Notes under the pieces: generated by a model | Databases searched by the model: none | Told to the model about the DNA's origin: nothing | Seen by the model: only the letters and a program-made list of their open reading frames with translations | Shown here: positions 1 to 6,142 of the stretch, one piece after another | Position numbering within the stretch: the first letter of the stretch is position 1 | How the letters are laid out: every line of letters starts with the position of its first letter | Program-made: the position numbers and the translations under genes | From: Nitrospiraceae bacterium | GTDB lineage: Bacteria; Nitrospirota; Nitrospiria; Nitrospirales; Nitrospiraceae | DNA: 11,734 nucleotides | NCBI GenBank assembly: GCA_005800255.1 | Contig: SYGW01000112.1 | Span: 1-11,734, forward strand | Direction: 5' to 3'

Positions 1-185
1 AGGGTGCAGTAGACGTGGCCAGACCCTGGCGCGCGAATATTGGACAGCTCGCCTTCCAGCCAGACGTCGGAGAATTGTTCTTCGATAGAAGTGCGGAGCA
101 GCCCCGTCAACTCCGAAACCGTGAAGACCTGTTTCGGGGGTGCGGGCTGAGAGAAGAGATCAGGGAAACCGGGAGGGCTCGTGAT
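1..185 (-). CDS. xseA: Exodeoxyribonuclease VII large subunit, N-terminal fragment
   Basis: Partial gene, cut by the left edge. XseA is the large subunit of exonuclease VII, which degrades single-stranded DNA to oligonucleotides together with XseB. The visible reading frame encodes the conserved N-terminal OB-fold start: a VFTVSELTGLLR stretch, then DVWLEGELSNIR and SGHVYCTL, which match the family pattern (VSxLTxLLR...VWxEGEISNxxxPxSGHxYFTLKD). It follows ymdB in the same frame, directly after the ymdB TAA stop, with a good AGGAG ribosome site. The frame has no ATG, GTG or TTG between that stop and the conserved block. The candidates are ATC at 183-185 or ACG at 180-182, so the start given here is provisional. 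The first standard codon is TTG at 108-110, which would remove the conserved VFTVSE segment. Identity is confident; the start is not. Confidence 0.85.
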   Translation of the reverse strand, partial: MTSPPGFPDLFSQPAPPKQVFTVSELTGLLRTSIEEQFSDVWLEGELSNIRAPGSGHVYCT

Positions 186-189
186 GAGA

Positions 190-194
190 CTCCT
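190..194 (-). promoter_or_regulatory. Ribosome binding site for xseA
   Basis: AGGAG on the minus strand begins immediately after the ymdB TAA stop. It lies 4 nt before ATC (183-185) and 7 nt before ACG (180-182). It shows that translation of xseA is meant to begin here although no standard start codon follows. Confidence 0.55.
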
Positions 195-974
195 TTAATC
201 GATGAGGCGAATACGTTCGATCGACAGCGCCTTCCCGAGACGCGCATCCAGCTCGATCAGGACCGCGCAGAACACGGCTGGCCCGGAGGCTACCTCAAAA
301 CGCCGGGGCATTCCGGTCAGAAACTTTTCGATCGCCAGTTCTTTCTTCACCCCGATCACGGAATGAAGCGGTCCGGTCATCCCGATATCCGTAATGTAGG
401 CGGTCCCTTTCGGGAAGATCTGGTCATCGGCCGTTTGCACATGCGTATGGGTCCCGACCACGGCAACGACCTCTCCGTCCAGATAATGCCCCATCGCCAT
501 TTTCTCCGACGTCGCTTCCGCATGCATATCGACAATCACGGCCGCCGTCCGCTTCTTCAACGCAGCCAACTCTTTTTTAGCGGCCTGAAAGGGACAGTCC
601 AGCGTCGGCATATAGGCCCGCCCCATCAATTGGAGCACGCCCAACTGCGCCCCGCCGGCCGATTCGACCACCACACTGCCATACCCCGGCGCACCGCTCG
701 GGTAATTGGCCGGACGAAGCAGACGCGGCTCCCGCGGAAAATAGTCAAGGATTTCCTTCTTGTCCCAGGCATGGTTCCCGGTCGTAATGACCGCAAGCCC
801 CATGTCGAACAACTCTTCCGCCAACTCCGGCGTAATGCCGAACCCGGCAGCCGCGTTTTCTCCGTTGCCGATTACGATGTCAACCTGCCGCTGCGCCACC
901 AACCTGGGCACAGCCCGGGCCACCGCACGGCGCCCAGGCTCTCCAAAAATATCGCCAATGAAGAGAACCTTCAC
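195..974 (-). CDS. ymdB: YmdB-type metallophosphoesterase (TIGR00282 family)
   Basis: 259 aa, the usual length. The B. subtilis homologue is a di-metal phosphoesterase active on 2',3'-cAMP and acts with RNase Y in biofilm and motility control; the role here is inferred. Metal-binding motifs are all visible: GDIFGEPGR with D8, GNGENAA with E39/N40, TTGNHAWD with N67/H68, DMHAE with H151, and GTHTHVQTAD with H176/H178. It starts at a GTG whose last two bases are part of the rny TGA stop (GTGA, 4 nt overlap), the classic sign of translational coupling with rny. xseA follows directly. No signal peptide is seen, so it should be cytoplasmic. Nothing is missing or truncated. Confidence 0.95.
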   Translation of the reverse strand: MKVLFIGDIFGEPGRRAVARAVPRLVAQRQVDIVIGNGENAAAGFGITPELAEELFDMGLAVITTGNHAWDKKEILDYFPREPRLLRPANYPSGAPGYGSVVVESAGGAQLGVLQLMGRAYMPTLDCPFQAAKKELAALKKRTAAVIVDMHAEATSEKMAMGHYLDGEVVAVVGTHTHVQTADDQIFPKGTAYITDIGMTGPLHSVIGVKKELAIEKFLTGMPRRFEVASGPAVFCAVLIELDARLGKALSIERIRLID

Positions 975-2548
975 TTCGCATACTCCACATACCGGCTCTC
1001 GCGAATCACGGTCACTCTGATCGTGCCGGGATAGGTCAATTCCTGCTCGATCTTTTTGGCCAGGTCGCAGGACAGCTGGAAGGACTCGGTATCCGTAATA
1101 TCTTCCGAACGGACAATGACGCGAATCTCCCGACCCGCTTGAATCGCATAGGCCTTCTGCACCCCTTTGAGCCCCGTGGCCAGCGACTCCAGCTTCTCCA
1201 GCCGCTTGACGTAGGTCTCCAGGGCTTCCCGCCTCGCCCCGGGTCTGGCCGCGGACAAGGCTTCCGCCGCAGCCACCAGAACGGATTCGGGACAGATCGG
1301 CTCCACCTGCTCGTGGTGGCCTGCGATGGCATTGATGATCTTTTCGCTCTCGCCGTACTTCTTGGCGATCTCCGCGCCCAGCATGGCATGGGGGCCTTCT
1401 TCTTCGTGACTGACGGCTTTCCCGATGTCGTGCAGCAGCGCGCCCCGTCTCGCCAGCTTCACGTCGAGGCCCAGCTCCGAGGCCATGATGCCGCAGATAT
1501 AAGCCGCTTCGCGCGAATGATAGAGATTGTTCTGCCCGTAGCTGGTCCGGTACTTGAGCCGGCCGAGCACTTTGATCAATTCCGGATGGAAATCGGAGAG
1601 CCCCAATTCGAAAATGATTTTCTCGGCTTCTTCATACATGAGCTTGTCGATATCGACCTTGACCTTCTCGACAATCTCCTCGATTCGCGTCGGATGGATA
1701 CGCCCGTCATGCATCAACCGTTCGAGCGACACCTTGGCGATCTCCCGGCGCAAGGGGTCGAACCCCGAGATCACGACTGCTTCCGGCGTTTCATCGATGA
1801 TCAAATCGATCCCGGTTGCGGCTTCGATGGCGCGGATATTGCGCCCTTCCCGTCCGATGATCCGCCCCTTCATCGCATCGTTCGGAATCTGGACAACGGA
1901 AATCGTGGACTCGGCGACATAGTCGCGCACCACCCGTTGAATCGAGGAGGTGATGATCTCGCGCGCTTCCCGCTCCGCATTCTCCCGCGCTTCCTCCAAG
2001 ATCCGCTTGGCCAGCCCGATCGCCTCCAACCGCGCCTGGCTTTCCATTTCATGGATGAGCTGCTTCCTCGCCTCATCGGCCGTCATCCCCGCAACACGCT
2101 CAAGCGCCTCACAGTGCTCCTTCTCCGCGCGCGTGCAAGCCGCTTCCTTCACCGTCAGCTTCTCTTCCCGCTTCACCAGCTCCAGATCCCGCTTCTGGAG
2201 ATCGCTTTCCCGCTTATCGATCGCGCCGACCCGTTTTTCGATGGTCTCGTCGCACCGCAACAAACGTTTTTCGACGATAGAAAGCTCGGCCAGCTTGGCC
2301 TTCTGCTCTTTTTCAAGCTCCACCTTCGACTGGAGCAGCAGGTCTTTCGCTTCCAGCTTCGCTTCCTTGACGATATTGTCTGCTTCCCGCTGGGCATTCT
2401 GCACAGATTGGCGGGCCTGCTCTTCCTCTTGCGCCTTCTTCGCGGCGCCCGAGGAACGGCGGATCAGCACAAAGAGCCCGACTCCGAGCAATCCCCCAAC
2501 GAGTCCTGTCAGCACATACGCAATAATTGAGGTAAAAATTTGACTCAC
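971..2548 (-). CDS. rny: Ribonuclease Y
   Basis: 525 aa, close to B. subtilis RNase Y (520). It is a membrane-anchored endoribonuclease that initiates mRNA decay. Domains in order: N-terminal membrane segment about residues 8-29; long charged coiled coil about 35-205, rich in Glu/Lys/Ala; KH domain about 215-275 with GRIIGREGRN at 228-237; and HD domain from about 335, with H344, the HD pair H373-D374 in LLHDIGK, and GHHEQ at 410-414. The C-terminal domain ends in VEYAK. The start is GTG at 2546-2548. The preceding G run (AGGGGG) abuts the start codon instead of sitting 5-9 nt away, so initiation may be inefficient or the true start may differ. It overlaps ymdB by 4 nt and is preceded by about 580 bp of non-coding DNA. 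Confidence 0.97.
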   Translation of the reverse strand: MSQIFTSIIAYVLTGLVGGLLGVGLFVLIRRSSGAAKKAQEEEQARQSVQNAQREADNIVKEAKLEAKDLLLQSKVELEKEQKAKLAELSIVEKRLLRCDETIEKRVGAIDKRESDLQKRDLELVKREEKLTVKEAACTRAEKEHCEALERVAGMTADEARKQLIHEMESQARLEAIGLAKRILEEARENAEREAREIITSSIQRVVRDYVAESTISVVQIPNDAMKGRIIGREGRNIRAIEAATGIDLIIDETPEAVVISGFDPLRREIAKVSLERLMHDGRIHPTRIEEIVEKVKVDIDKLMYEEAEKIIFELGLSDFHPELIKVLGRLKYRTSYGQNNLYHSREAAYICGIMASELGLDVKLARRGALLHDIGKAVSHEEEGPHAMLGAEIAKKYGESEKIINAIAGHHEQVEPICPESVLVAAAEALSAARPGARREALETYVKRLEKLESLATGLKGVQKAYAIQAGREIRVIVRSEDITDTESFQLSCDLAKKIEQELTYPGTIRVTVIRESRYVEYAK

Positions 2549-2592
2549 CCCCCTACAATCGCGAGACGAGAAACGGCCTGTTCCTCAGCCTC

Positions 2593-2607
2593 ATCTTGAT
2601 ACAAGAT
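2593..2607 (-). repeat. Inverted repeat in the rny leader
   Basis: ATCTTG, a 3 nt spacer, then CAAGAT form a perfect 6 bp stem 45-59 nt upstream of the rny start codon. No T-run follows on either strand, so it is not a terminator. It could be an operator or an mRNA leader hairpin; function unknown. Confidence 0.3.
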
Positions 2608-2646
2608 TGGTCGACGGTCCTGTGCTAATGAAGGGAGCGCAAACGG

Positions 2647-2676
2647 AAGATAGGTATACGGAAGAGGATCGCCCAA
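2647..2676 (-). promoter_or_regulatory. Weak candidate promoter for rny
   Basis: On the minus strand, TTGGGC (2671-2676), an 18 nt spacer, and TATCTT (2647-2652) resemble a sigma-70 -35/-10 pair, giving a start near 2640 and a leader of about 90 nt to rny. The -35 box matches poorly. Offered as a possibility only. Confidence 0.25.
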
Positions 2677-2808
2677 CACGCGGTCGACAGACTTACTCCG
2701 AGAACAGACTCCACGGGGATGAAGATCGTGCTGAATTGAGAGAACGAGTACGTCCCGTACCGAACAAATCCCACGAAGCCCCTCTGCGCTGGCCCTCCCT
2801 CATCCGCA

Positions 2809-2961
2809 TGAGAGGATTACGTGCGTGAACCGGAAGCATCCGAAGACTGTTTCCGTGTACCGCACTGCCGGACGGCAGCAGACACTCCATGACTTTCCCC
2901 AGCATCTCCAAGATGTTACACATGAGGAGGACGAACCCTTGCGCACATAATCGCTGTCTCA
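2809..2961 (-). ncRNA. ssrS: Candidate 6S RNA (SsrS-like long hairpin)
   Basis: Read on the minus strand this is one long imperfect hairpin. An 11 bp helix (2942-2952 with 2815-2825, one G-U pair) is extended outward by 5 bp (TGAGA 2957-2961 with TCTCA 2809-2813) across an asymmetric loop. It closes a largely unpaired section of about 115 nt. Inside are an apical hairpin CTGCC-GTCC-GGCAG (2865-2878), a GTGT/ACAC pairing below it (2882-2885 with 2855-2858), and on the 3' side a stem with a UUCG tetraloop (2831-2855). Closing stem, open central bubble, 3'-side small hairpin and irregular apical stem are the plan of 6S RNA, which sequesters the housekeeping RNA polymerase. The position immediately downstream of zapA on the same strand matches zapA-ssrS in gammaproteobacteria. 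True ends are uncertain and may extend 10-20 nt each way. I found no clear promoter or terminator of its own. Identity is inferred from structure and position, not from a model search. Confidence 0.5.
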
Positions 2962-3100
2962 ATTGCACCAGCATCACAAACCCACATCTATTCCGCGGTG
3001 ACTGCATCATCTTCCCGGATTACTGGACCGGTTCGAGCCTGACCTGATCGTATCCCTACCGTCGCATCCGCGACATCCCGATACTCACATCTGACGATAA

Positions 3101-3119
3101 CAAAGGGGTCTCCCCTTTG
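3101..3119 (-). terminator. Stem-loop after zapA, possible terminator or processing site
   Basis: CAAAGGGG, loop of 3 nt, CCCCTTTG gives a perfect 8 bp stem starting 11 nt after the zapA stop. The sequence after it on the minus strand (TTATCGTC) is not a real U-run, so termination would be weak. It could partially terminate the zapBA message, protect its 3' end, or separate it from the 6S-like RNA. Confidence 0.35.
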
Positions 3120-3129
3120 CAAGGCGAAT

Positions 3130-3426
3130 CTACCGGAACAGCGAGGTCGGCACCTGTTCCTCGATAGACTCCATAAGCGACGTCATCCGCCGCTCGACAT
3201 CCGCCTCGCCCTGCGCGCGTTTCCGTTCAACTTCGAACAACTGATGGGCCAGGTTGACCGCCGTCAGCACGGCAAGCTTCGACGGGGTCGTGGTGTTCAT
3301 CCCCTCCGCGAGATGGCGCATATGGCCATCCACGAAACTGGCGAGCCGCCGGATATAGGCCTCATCCGCCTCGCCGCGGATCGCAAACCGCTGACCGTAG
3401 ATCTCCACATCAATGGTCTTCGTCAA
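3130..3426 (-). CDS. zapA: Cell division protein ZapA
   Basis: 98 aa. ZapA binds FtsZ and bundles its filaments at the Z-ring. The family features are present: an N-terminal TIDVEIYGQRF beta strand segment, RGEADEAYIRRLASFVDGHM, a PSKLAVLTAVNLAHQLF helix, and a C-terminal coiled coil (about residues 60-90). I place the start at TTG (3424-3426), not at the ATG 24 nt upstream. AAGGAGG sits exactly 6 nt before the TTG and would be inside the coding region if the upstream ATG were used, and starting at MTKTIDVEIYG matches how ZapA proteins usually begin. The start overlaps the end of the ZapB-like gene by 17 nt, suggesting coupled translation. The 6S-like RNA and rny follow. Confidence 0.93.
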   Translation of the reverse strand: MTKTIDVEIYGQRFAIRGEADEAYIRRLASFVDGHMRHLAEGMNTTTPSKLAVLTAVNLAHQLFEVERKRAQGEADVERRMTSLMESIEEQVPTSLFR

Positions 3427-3673
3427 TGGCCACCTCCTTGCGTTCTTCAAAGCACTCCAACAACTCCACGTCGCCGAGAACTTTTTCGATGCGAGACTTG
3501 ATGCCGACGCGCTCTTGCTCCCAGCGCCGATTCAAATCATCCTTCTCCGCAAGTCGCTGCCGCACCACCGCCAATTCCGCTTCAACTGCCGCATTCCGCT
3601 TCTTCAATTCTTGAACGAGCTTCACCAAGTCTTTAATACGATTTTCGAGCGCATCCAGCCGATCCAACGCCAT
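3410..3673 (-). CDS. ZapB-like coiled-coil protein
   Basis: 87 aa, almost entirely predicted coiled coil (heptad-like Leu/Val pattern from LDRLDALENRI through about residue 65), rich in Glu, Lys, Arg and Leu, with no membrane segment. Length and composition resemble ZapB (81 aa in E. coli), which binds ZapA at the Z-ring and links it to the chromosome terminus. The direct overlap with zapA supports this, but short coiled coils are hard to assign by sequence alone. The start is ATG at 3671-3673, with GGGAG 7 nt upstream; a TTG 18 nt further up is less likely. First gene after the promoter at 3712-3740. The C-terminal tail (after about residue 70) is acidic and probably disordered. Confidence 0.72.
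   Translation of the reverse strand: MALDRLDALENRIKDLVKLVQELKKRNAAVEAELAVVRQRLAEKDDLNRRWEQERVGIKSRIEKVLGDVELLECFEERKEVAIDEDH
3433..3439 (-). promoter_or_regulatory. Ribosome binding site of zapA
   Basis: AAGGAGG on the minus strand, a near-perfect Shine-Dalgarno sequence, ends 6 nt before TTG (3424-3426). It decides the zapA start in favour of TTG and lies inside the 3' end of the ZapB-like gene. Confidence 0.8.
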
Positions 3674-3711
3674 TTCCTTGCTCCCTTTCAAGCCCCTACA
3701 GGTTGTGGCGC

Positions 3712-3740
3712 ACTATAGAAACTTGCCCAGATCTTGTCAA
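3712..3740 (-). promoter_or_regulatory. Strong sigma-70-type promoter of the zapB-zapA-rny cluster
   Basis: On the minus strand: TTGACA (3735-3740, perfect -35), 17 nt spacer, TATAGT (3712-3717, 5/6 to the -10 consensus). The expected start is near 3705, giving a leader of about 32 nt that carries the GGGAG ribosome site of the ZapB-like gene. It is the best-matching promoter in the window. It begins about 11 nt after the slt stop codon, with no terminator between. Confidence 0.8.
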
Positions 3741-3750
3741 GAAATGCCCC

Positions 3751-6015
3751 CTAGAAGACCGTACCCAACCGCGCATACTCGCGATAGCTCCGCAGCACGC
3801 GCTTCACATATTGCCGCGTCTCCTGATAGGGGATCAATTCGACGAACTCATCCTGGCTCCGTCCACGATGCAGCGCAATCCAACTCCCCACCGCGATCGG
3901 CCCGGCATTGTAGGACGCAATGGTATAGGCGACATTCCCGGAAAACTGCTCGAGCAGCTGCTCCACATAGTGGACGCCGATCCGAATATTGGTCTCTTGA
4001 TCGAACAGGTCCTCCCGTCCGACGGCGGGAAGCCCGAGTCGCTGCGCCACATTATTGGCCGTGCCCGGCATCACCTGCATCAGGCCGATCGCCCCGACCC
4101 GCGACACAGCCCGCCAATCGTACTGGCTCTCCTCTCGGATGATCGCCGCCACCAGATAAGGATCGACGCCCTTCGCCCCCTGCCCCCTGATCGTCGGTAG
4201 CAGCCCCATCGGATAGGCGACAGGCCAGAGCGCCGGGGAAACGGACCCGCCGGTTCGCTCCAATTGATCGCGAAACTTGGCCCGCGCAAGACGGAGGCCA
4301 TGGTGATAGGCGCCGGCCTCGTTCAGCATCGTCGAGAGCACCAGGAGGAGACCCGGCTCCCGACTGTACCGGTCGATCAGCCCCGCCACCTCTCGCGCCG
4401 CATCCGAATCCAATCCCAGCGTCTTCAGCTCAAGCGCTCGCCGATAGGCCGCCTGCTCTTCGATCTCGGCTCTCGTCGTCACAACCCCGACCGCCGCGCC
4501 ATTCGCCGGTTCGCTGCCGTTCACCGGCGCGCTCGCCGAACCTGGCTCCGACGCAACGGAATCAGGCAGTGGAATCTTGGTGCGTTCCCGCGCCAGCTGA
4601 CAGTAATAGGTATAGATAAATCGACGGCAGAGCTGCACGTAGACATCATGGGCCTGCGGCTGCTGGTTCAGTTCGGCTGCGCGCGCCATCCAATAGAGCG
4701 CTTGCGGCTCGAACTCTCCGTCATGCTGCTCCACGAGCGCCCGCAACTGGTCATACGCCTCGCGATAGCGCCCCATCCGGTAATAGCCCCAGCCCACGCG
4801 CCACTGCCCCTCGGCTCGTTGAGGGGCAGGCTCTCCACCTTTCGCCACCTGCCGATAGCGTGCAATCGCGTCGTCGAAACGGCCCTGATCCTCCAGCCAT
4901 ACGCCGGCGAAGAGCGTGATCTGCCCCTTCTGCTCCGGAGACAACAACGACCCTGCCGCCGTATGAGCCAGATCCAATAACTTGTCGCCCTGGCCCTGCC
5001 GAAGATAGACCCGGGCGAGCCAGACCGAGGCTTCGGAGGATTCCGTTGCGCCCTCTTTCGCCAAGGCGCGAAAGGTCTCTCTGGCCTGGTCATACAATTT
5101 GAGTCGGACCTGTGCAATACCGAGCTTCAACTTCGCCTCGGCACGCTGAGGCGATGAGAGGTCAGCAACGAGAAACTTCCGGAGCTCCTCAATCGCCTCG
5201 GCATGAAAGGCTTGGCCAAGATAAACCTGCGCCCTGGCGAGCCGCTCGCTCGGTTGCACCACCCAGGGCTCGCCGCCCAGATTCGAGGCCAGCAACGCTT
5301 CCGCCTCTTTGGCTTCCGGACTGAAGGCAAACCGCACCCAGAGCTGCCGCAGCGTTTCACGGCCCTCCTGAATATTATTCTCTCGCAACTGGCAAGCCCC
5401 CTGCCGAAGCAGCGCCAAAGGCGTCTCCACTTCCTTCTGGCTCAGCCCCACCGCCTTGGCAATCCAGGCTGTCGCCTCGCGGCAACTCAACGTCTGGTAC
5501 CAGGCTTCTCCGGCTCGATAAGCTGCCTTGACCACCAGCGGGGAGTTCGGCGCAGTCTGAGAAATGGCTTCGAACATCTCGGCCGCTTGCTTCCCCTCCC
5601 CAAGCTTCAGCAACGCCTCTCCAATCCACAAGCGGACATAGTCGTCCAACAGCGGCACATCGTTCTGAGCTGCGCGAAGAAACTGCAGCGCCACGGCAGG
5701 ATCCCGCTCCAGGATCAATACCCCGGACAACAGGCCTGCGCGCGCCGCCCAGACCGTGGTAGGAAATTGCTCCCTCAATCGTTGGAGCCGCTCAAGCTTG
5801 AGCGACAAGACCTGTTCTTTATTGAGTAACTTGCCGAGCCGTTCCTTCGGCAGGGCGGCGGCTTGAAAACAGGCTTCCACCCTCTCACAGGTATCGGGGG
5901 TACTTGGCAAGGAAGGGGAAGAGGTATCGGCGGACAAGGACCGGGAGAAGAGCAGAACCCAACAGAGGCCCAGAGCCGTAACAGAGAGCAGCTTTCGCAC
6001 CGTTCGTTGCTTCAT
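3751..6015 (-). CDS. Soluble lytic murein transglycosylase (Slt type)
   Basis: 754 aa from the ATG at 6013-6015 (a GTG 12 nt upstream is possible). It cleaves the MurNAc-GlcNAc bond of peptidoglycan in the periplasm, forming 1,6-anhydroMurNAc. N-terminal signal peptide about residues 1-29: basic MKQRTVRK, a hydrophobic run, then SLSA before ADTSS. Residues about 30-600 form a helical superhelix of tetratricopeptide-like repeats, as in the E. coli Slt70 U- and L-domains. The catalytic SLT domain starts near 617 (VDPYLVAAIIREES): catalytic Glu629 in REES, GAIGLMQVMPGTA around 641-653, and ASYNAGP at 700-706, followed by ETRQYVKRV. All key motifs are intact. Length is somewhat over Slt70 (about 645 aa), with the extra length in the repeat region. 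Divergent from rlmN and in front of the ZapB/ZapA genes, which may reflect a shared link to division. Confidence 0.95.
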   Translation of the reverse strand: MKQRTVRKLLSVTALGLCWVLLFSRSLSADTSSPSLPSTPDTCERVEACFQAAALPKERLGKLLNKEQVLSLKLERLQRLREQFPTTVWAARAGLLSGVLILERDPAVALQFLRAAQNDVPLLDDYVRLWIGEALLKLGEGKQAAEMFEAISQTAPNSPLVVKAAYRAGEAWYQTLSCREATAWIAKAVGLSQKEVETPLALLRQGACQLRENNIQEGRETLRQLWVRFAFSPEAKEAEALLASNLGGEPWVVQPSERLARAQVYLGQAFHAEAIEELRKFLVADLSSPQRAEAKLKLGIAQVRLKLYDQARETFRALAKEGATESSEASVWLARVYLRQGQGDKLLDLAHTAAGSLLSPEQKGQITLFAGVWLEDQGRFDDAIARYRQVAKGGEPAPQRAEGQWRVGWGYYRMGRYREAYDQLRALVEQHDGEFEPQALYWMARAAELNQQPQAHDVYVQLCRRFIYTYYCQLARERTKIPLPDSVASEPGSASAPVNGSEPANGAAVGVVTTRAEIEEQAAYRRALELKTLGLDSDAAREVAGLIDRYSREPGLLLVLSTMLNEAGAYHHGLRLARAKFRDQLERTGGSVSPALWPVAYPMGLLPTIRGQGAKGVDPYLVAAIIREESQYDWRAVSRVGAIGLMQVMPGTANNVAQRLGLPAVGREDLFDQETNIRIGVHYVEQLLEQFSGNVAYTIASYNAGPIAVGSWIALHRGRSQDEFVELIPYQETRQYVKRVLRSYREYARLGTVF

Positions 6016-6054
6016 ACGATCATGCACCGGTCGTCGTTCTCACCCCTCTGACTA

Positions 6055-6063
6055 CTTATATCA
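6055..6063 (-). promoter_or_regulatory. Extended -10 promoter of slt
   Basis: On the minus strand TGATATAAG reads as an extended -10 (TG, one base, TATAAG). No good -35 lies 17 nt upstream (TGGCAA), as is common for extended -10 promoters. The expected start is near 6048, 33 nt before the ATG of slt. The leader contains GAGGGGTGAG and a three-codon ATG-ATC-GTA-TGA frame whose stop overlaps the slt ATG. Confidence 0.5.
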
Positions 6064-6107
6064 GTGTCCCTGCTCTCTTGCCAGCAAAGCCGCGTAAATC
6101 CTATGCC

Positions 6108-6137
6108 TTGTTCCACTTTTTCAGCCTGTGGTAGGCT
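6108..6137 (+). promoter_or_regulatory. Promoter of rlmN, close to the start codon
   Basis: TTGTTC (6108-6113), 18 nt spacer, TAGGCT (6132-6137). Only 5 nt separate the -10 box from the ATG at 6143, so the predicted transcription start falls on or next to the A of the ATG. No Shine-Dalgarno sequence is present. Both facts suggest a leaderless mRNA. Confidence 0.5.
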
Positions 6138-6142
6138 GCACC

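Larger units (their letters stand above)
2549..2808 (-). other. Non-coding leader between the 6S-like RNA and rny
   Basis: This 260 bp stretch has no convincing gene. Read on the minus strand it holds a short hairpin (GTACG, loop GGA, CGTAC, in the region of 2740-2760), a weak promoter candidate at 2647-2676, and a perfect 6 bp inverted repeat at 2593-2607. It ends in the G6 run that abuts the rny start. No terminator with a U-run is visible. It probably serves as the rny 5' leader. Confidence 0.4.

Noticed and set aside
15..1034. 339-codon plus-strand open frame opposite ymdB and xseA
   Set aside because: Antisense shadow of well-recognised genes; its product is rich in Arg, His and Pro with no domain, as expected in GC-rich DNA.
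1139..2530. 463-codon plus-strand open frame opposite rny
   Set aside because: Shadow of the RNase Y gene, whose KH and HD motifs are unmistakable on the other strand; product is a low-complexity Leu/Arg/Phe sequence.
2607..2828. 73-codon plus-strand frame in the same gap
   Set aside because: Charged low-complexity product, no ribosome site, opposite strand to the likely RNA; no support beyond being open.
2693..3010. 105-codon minus-strand frame in the zapA-rny gap
   Set aside because: Overlaps the predicted structured RNA, has unusual Met/Arg/Cys/Ser-rich composition, no recognisable domain, and GGGAAG touches its start codon without a spacer.
3101..3119. Strong intrinsic terminator after zapA
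   Set aside because: The stem is perfect but no U-run follows, so I keep it only as a weak or partial terminator.
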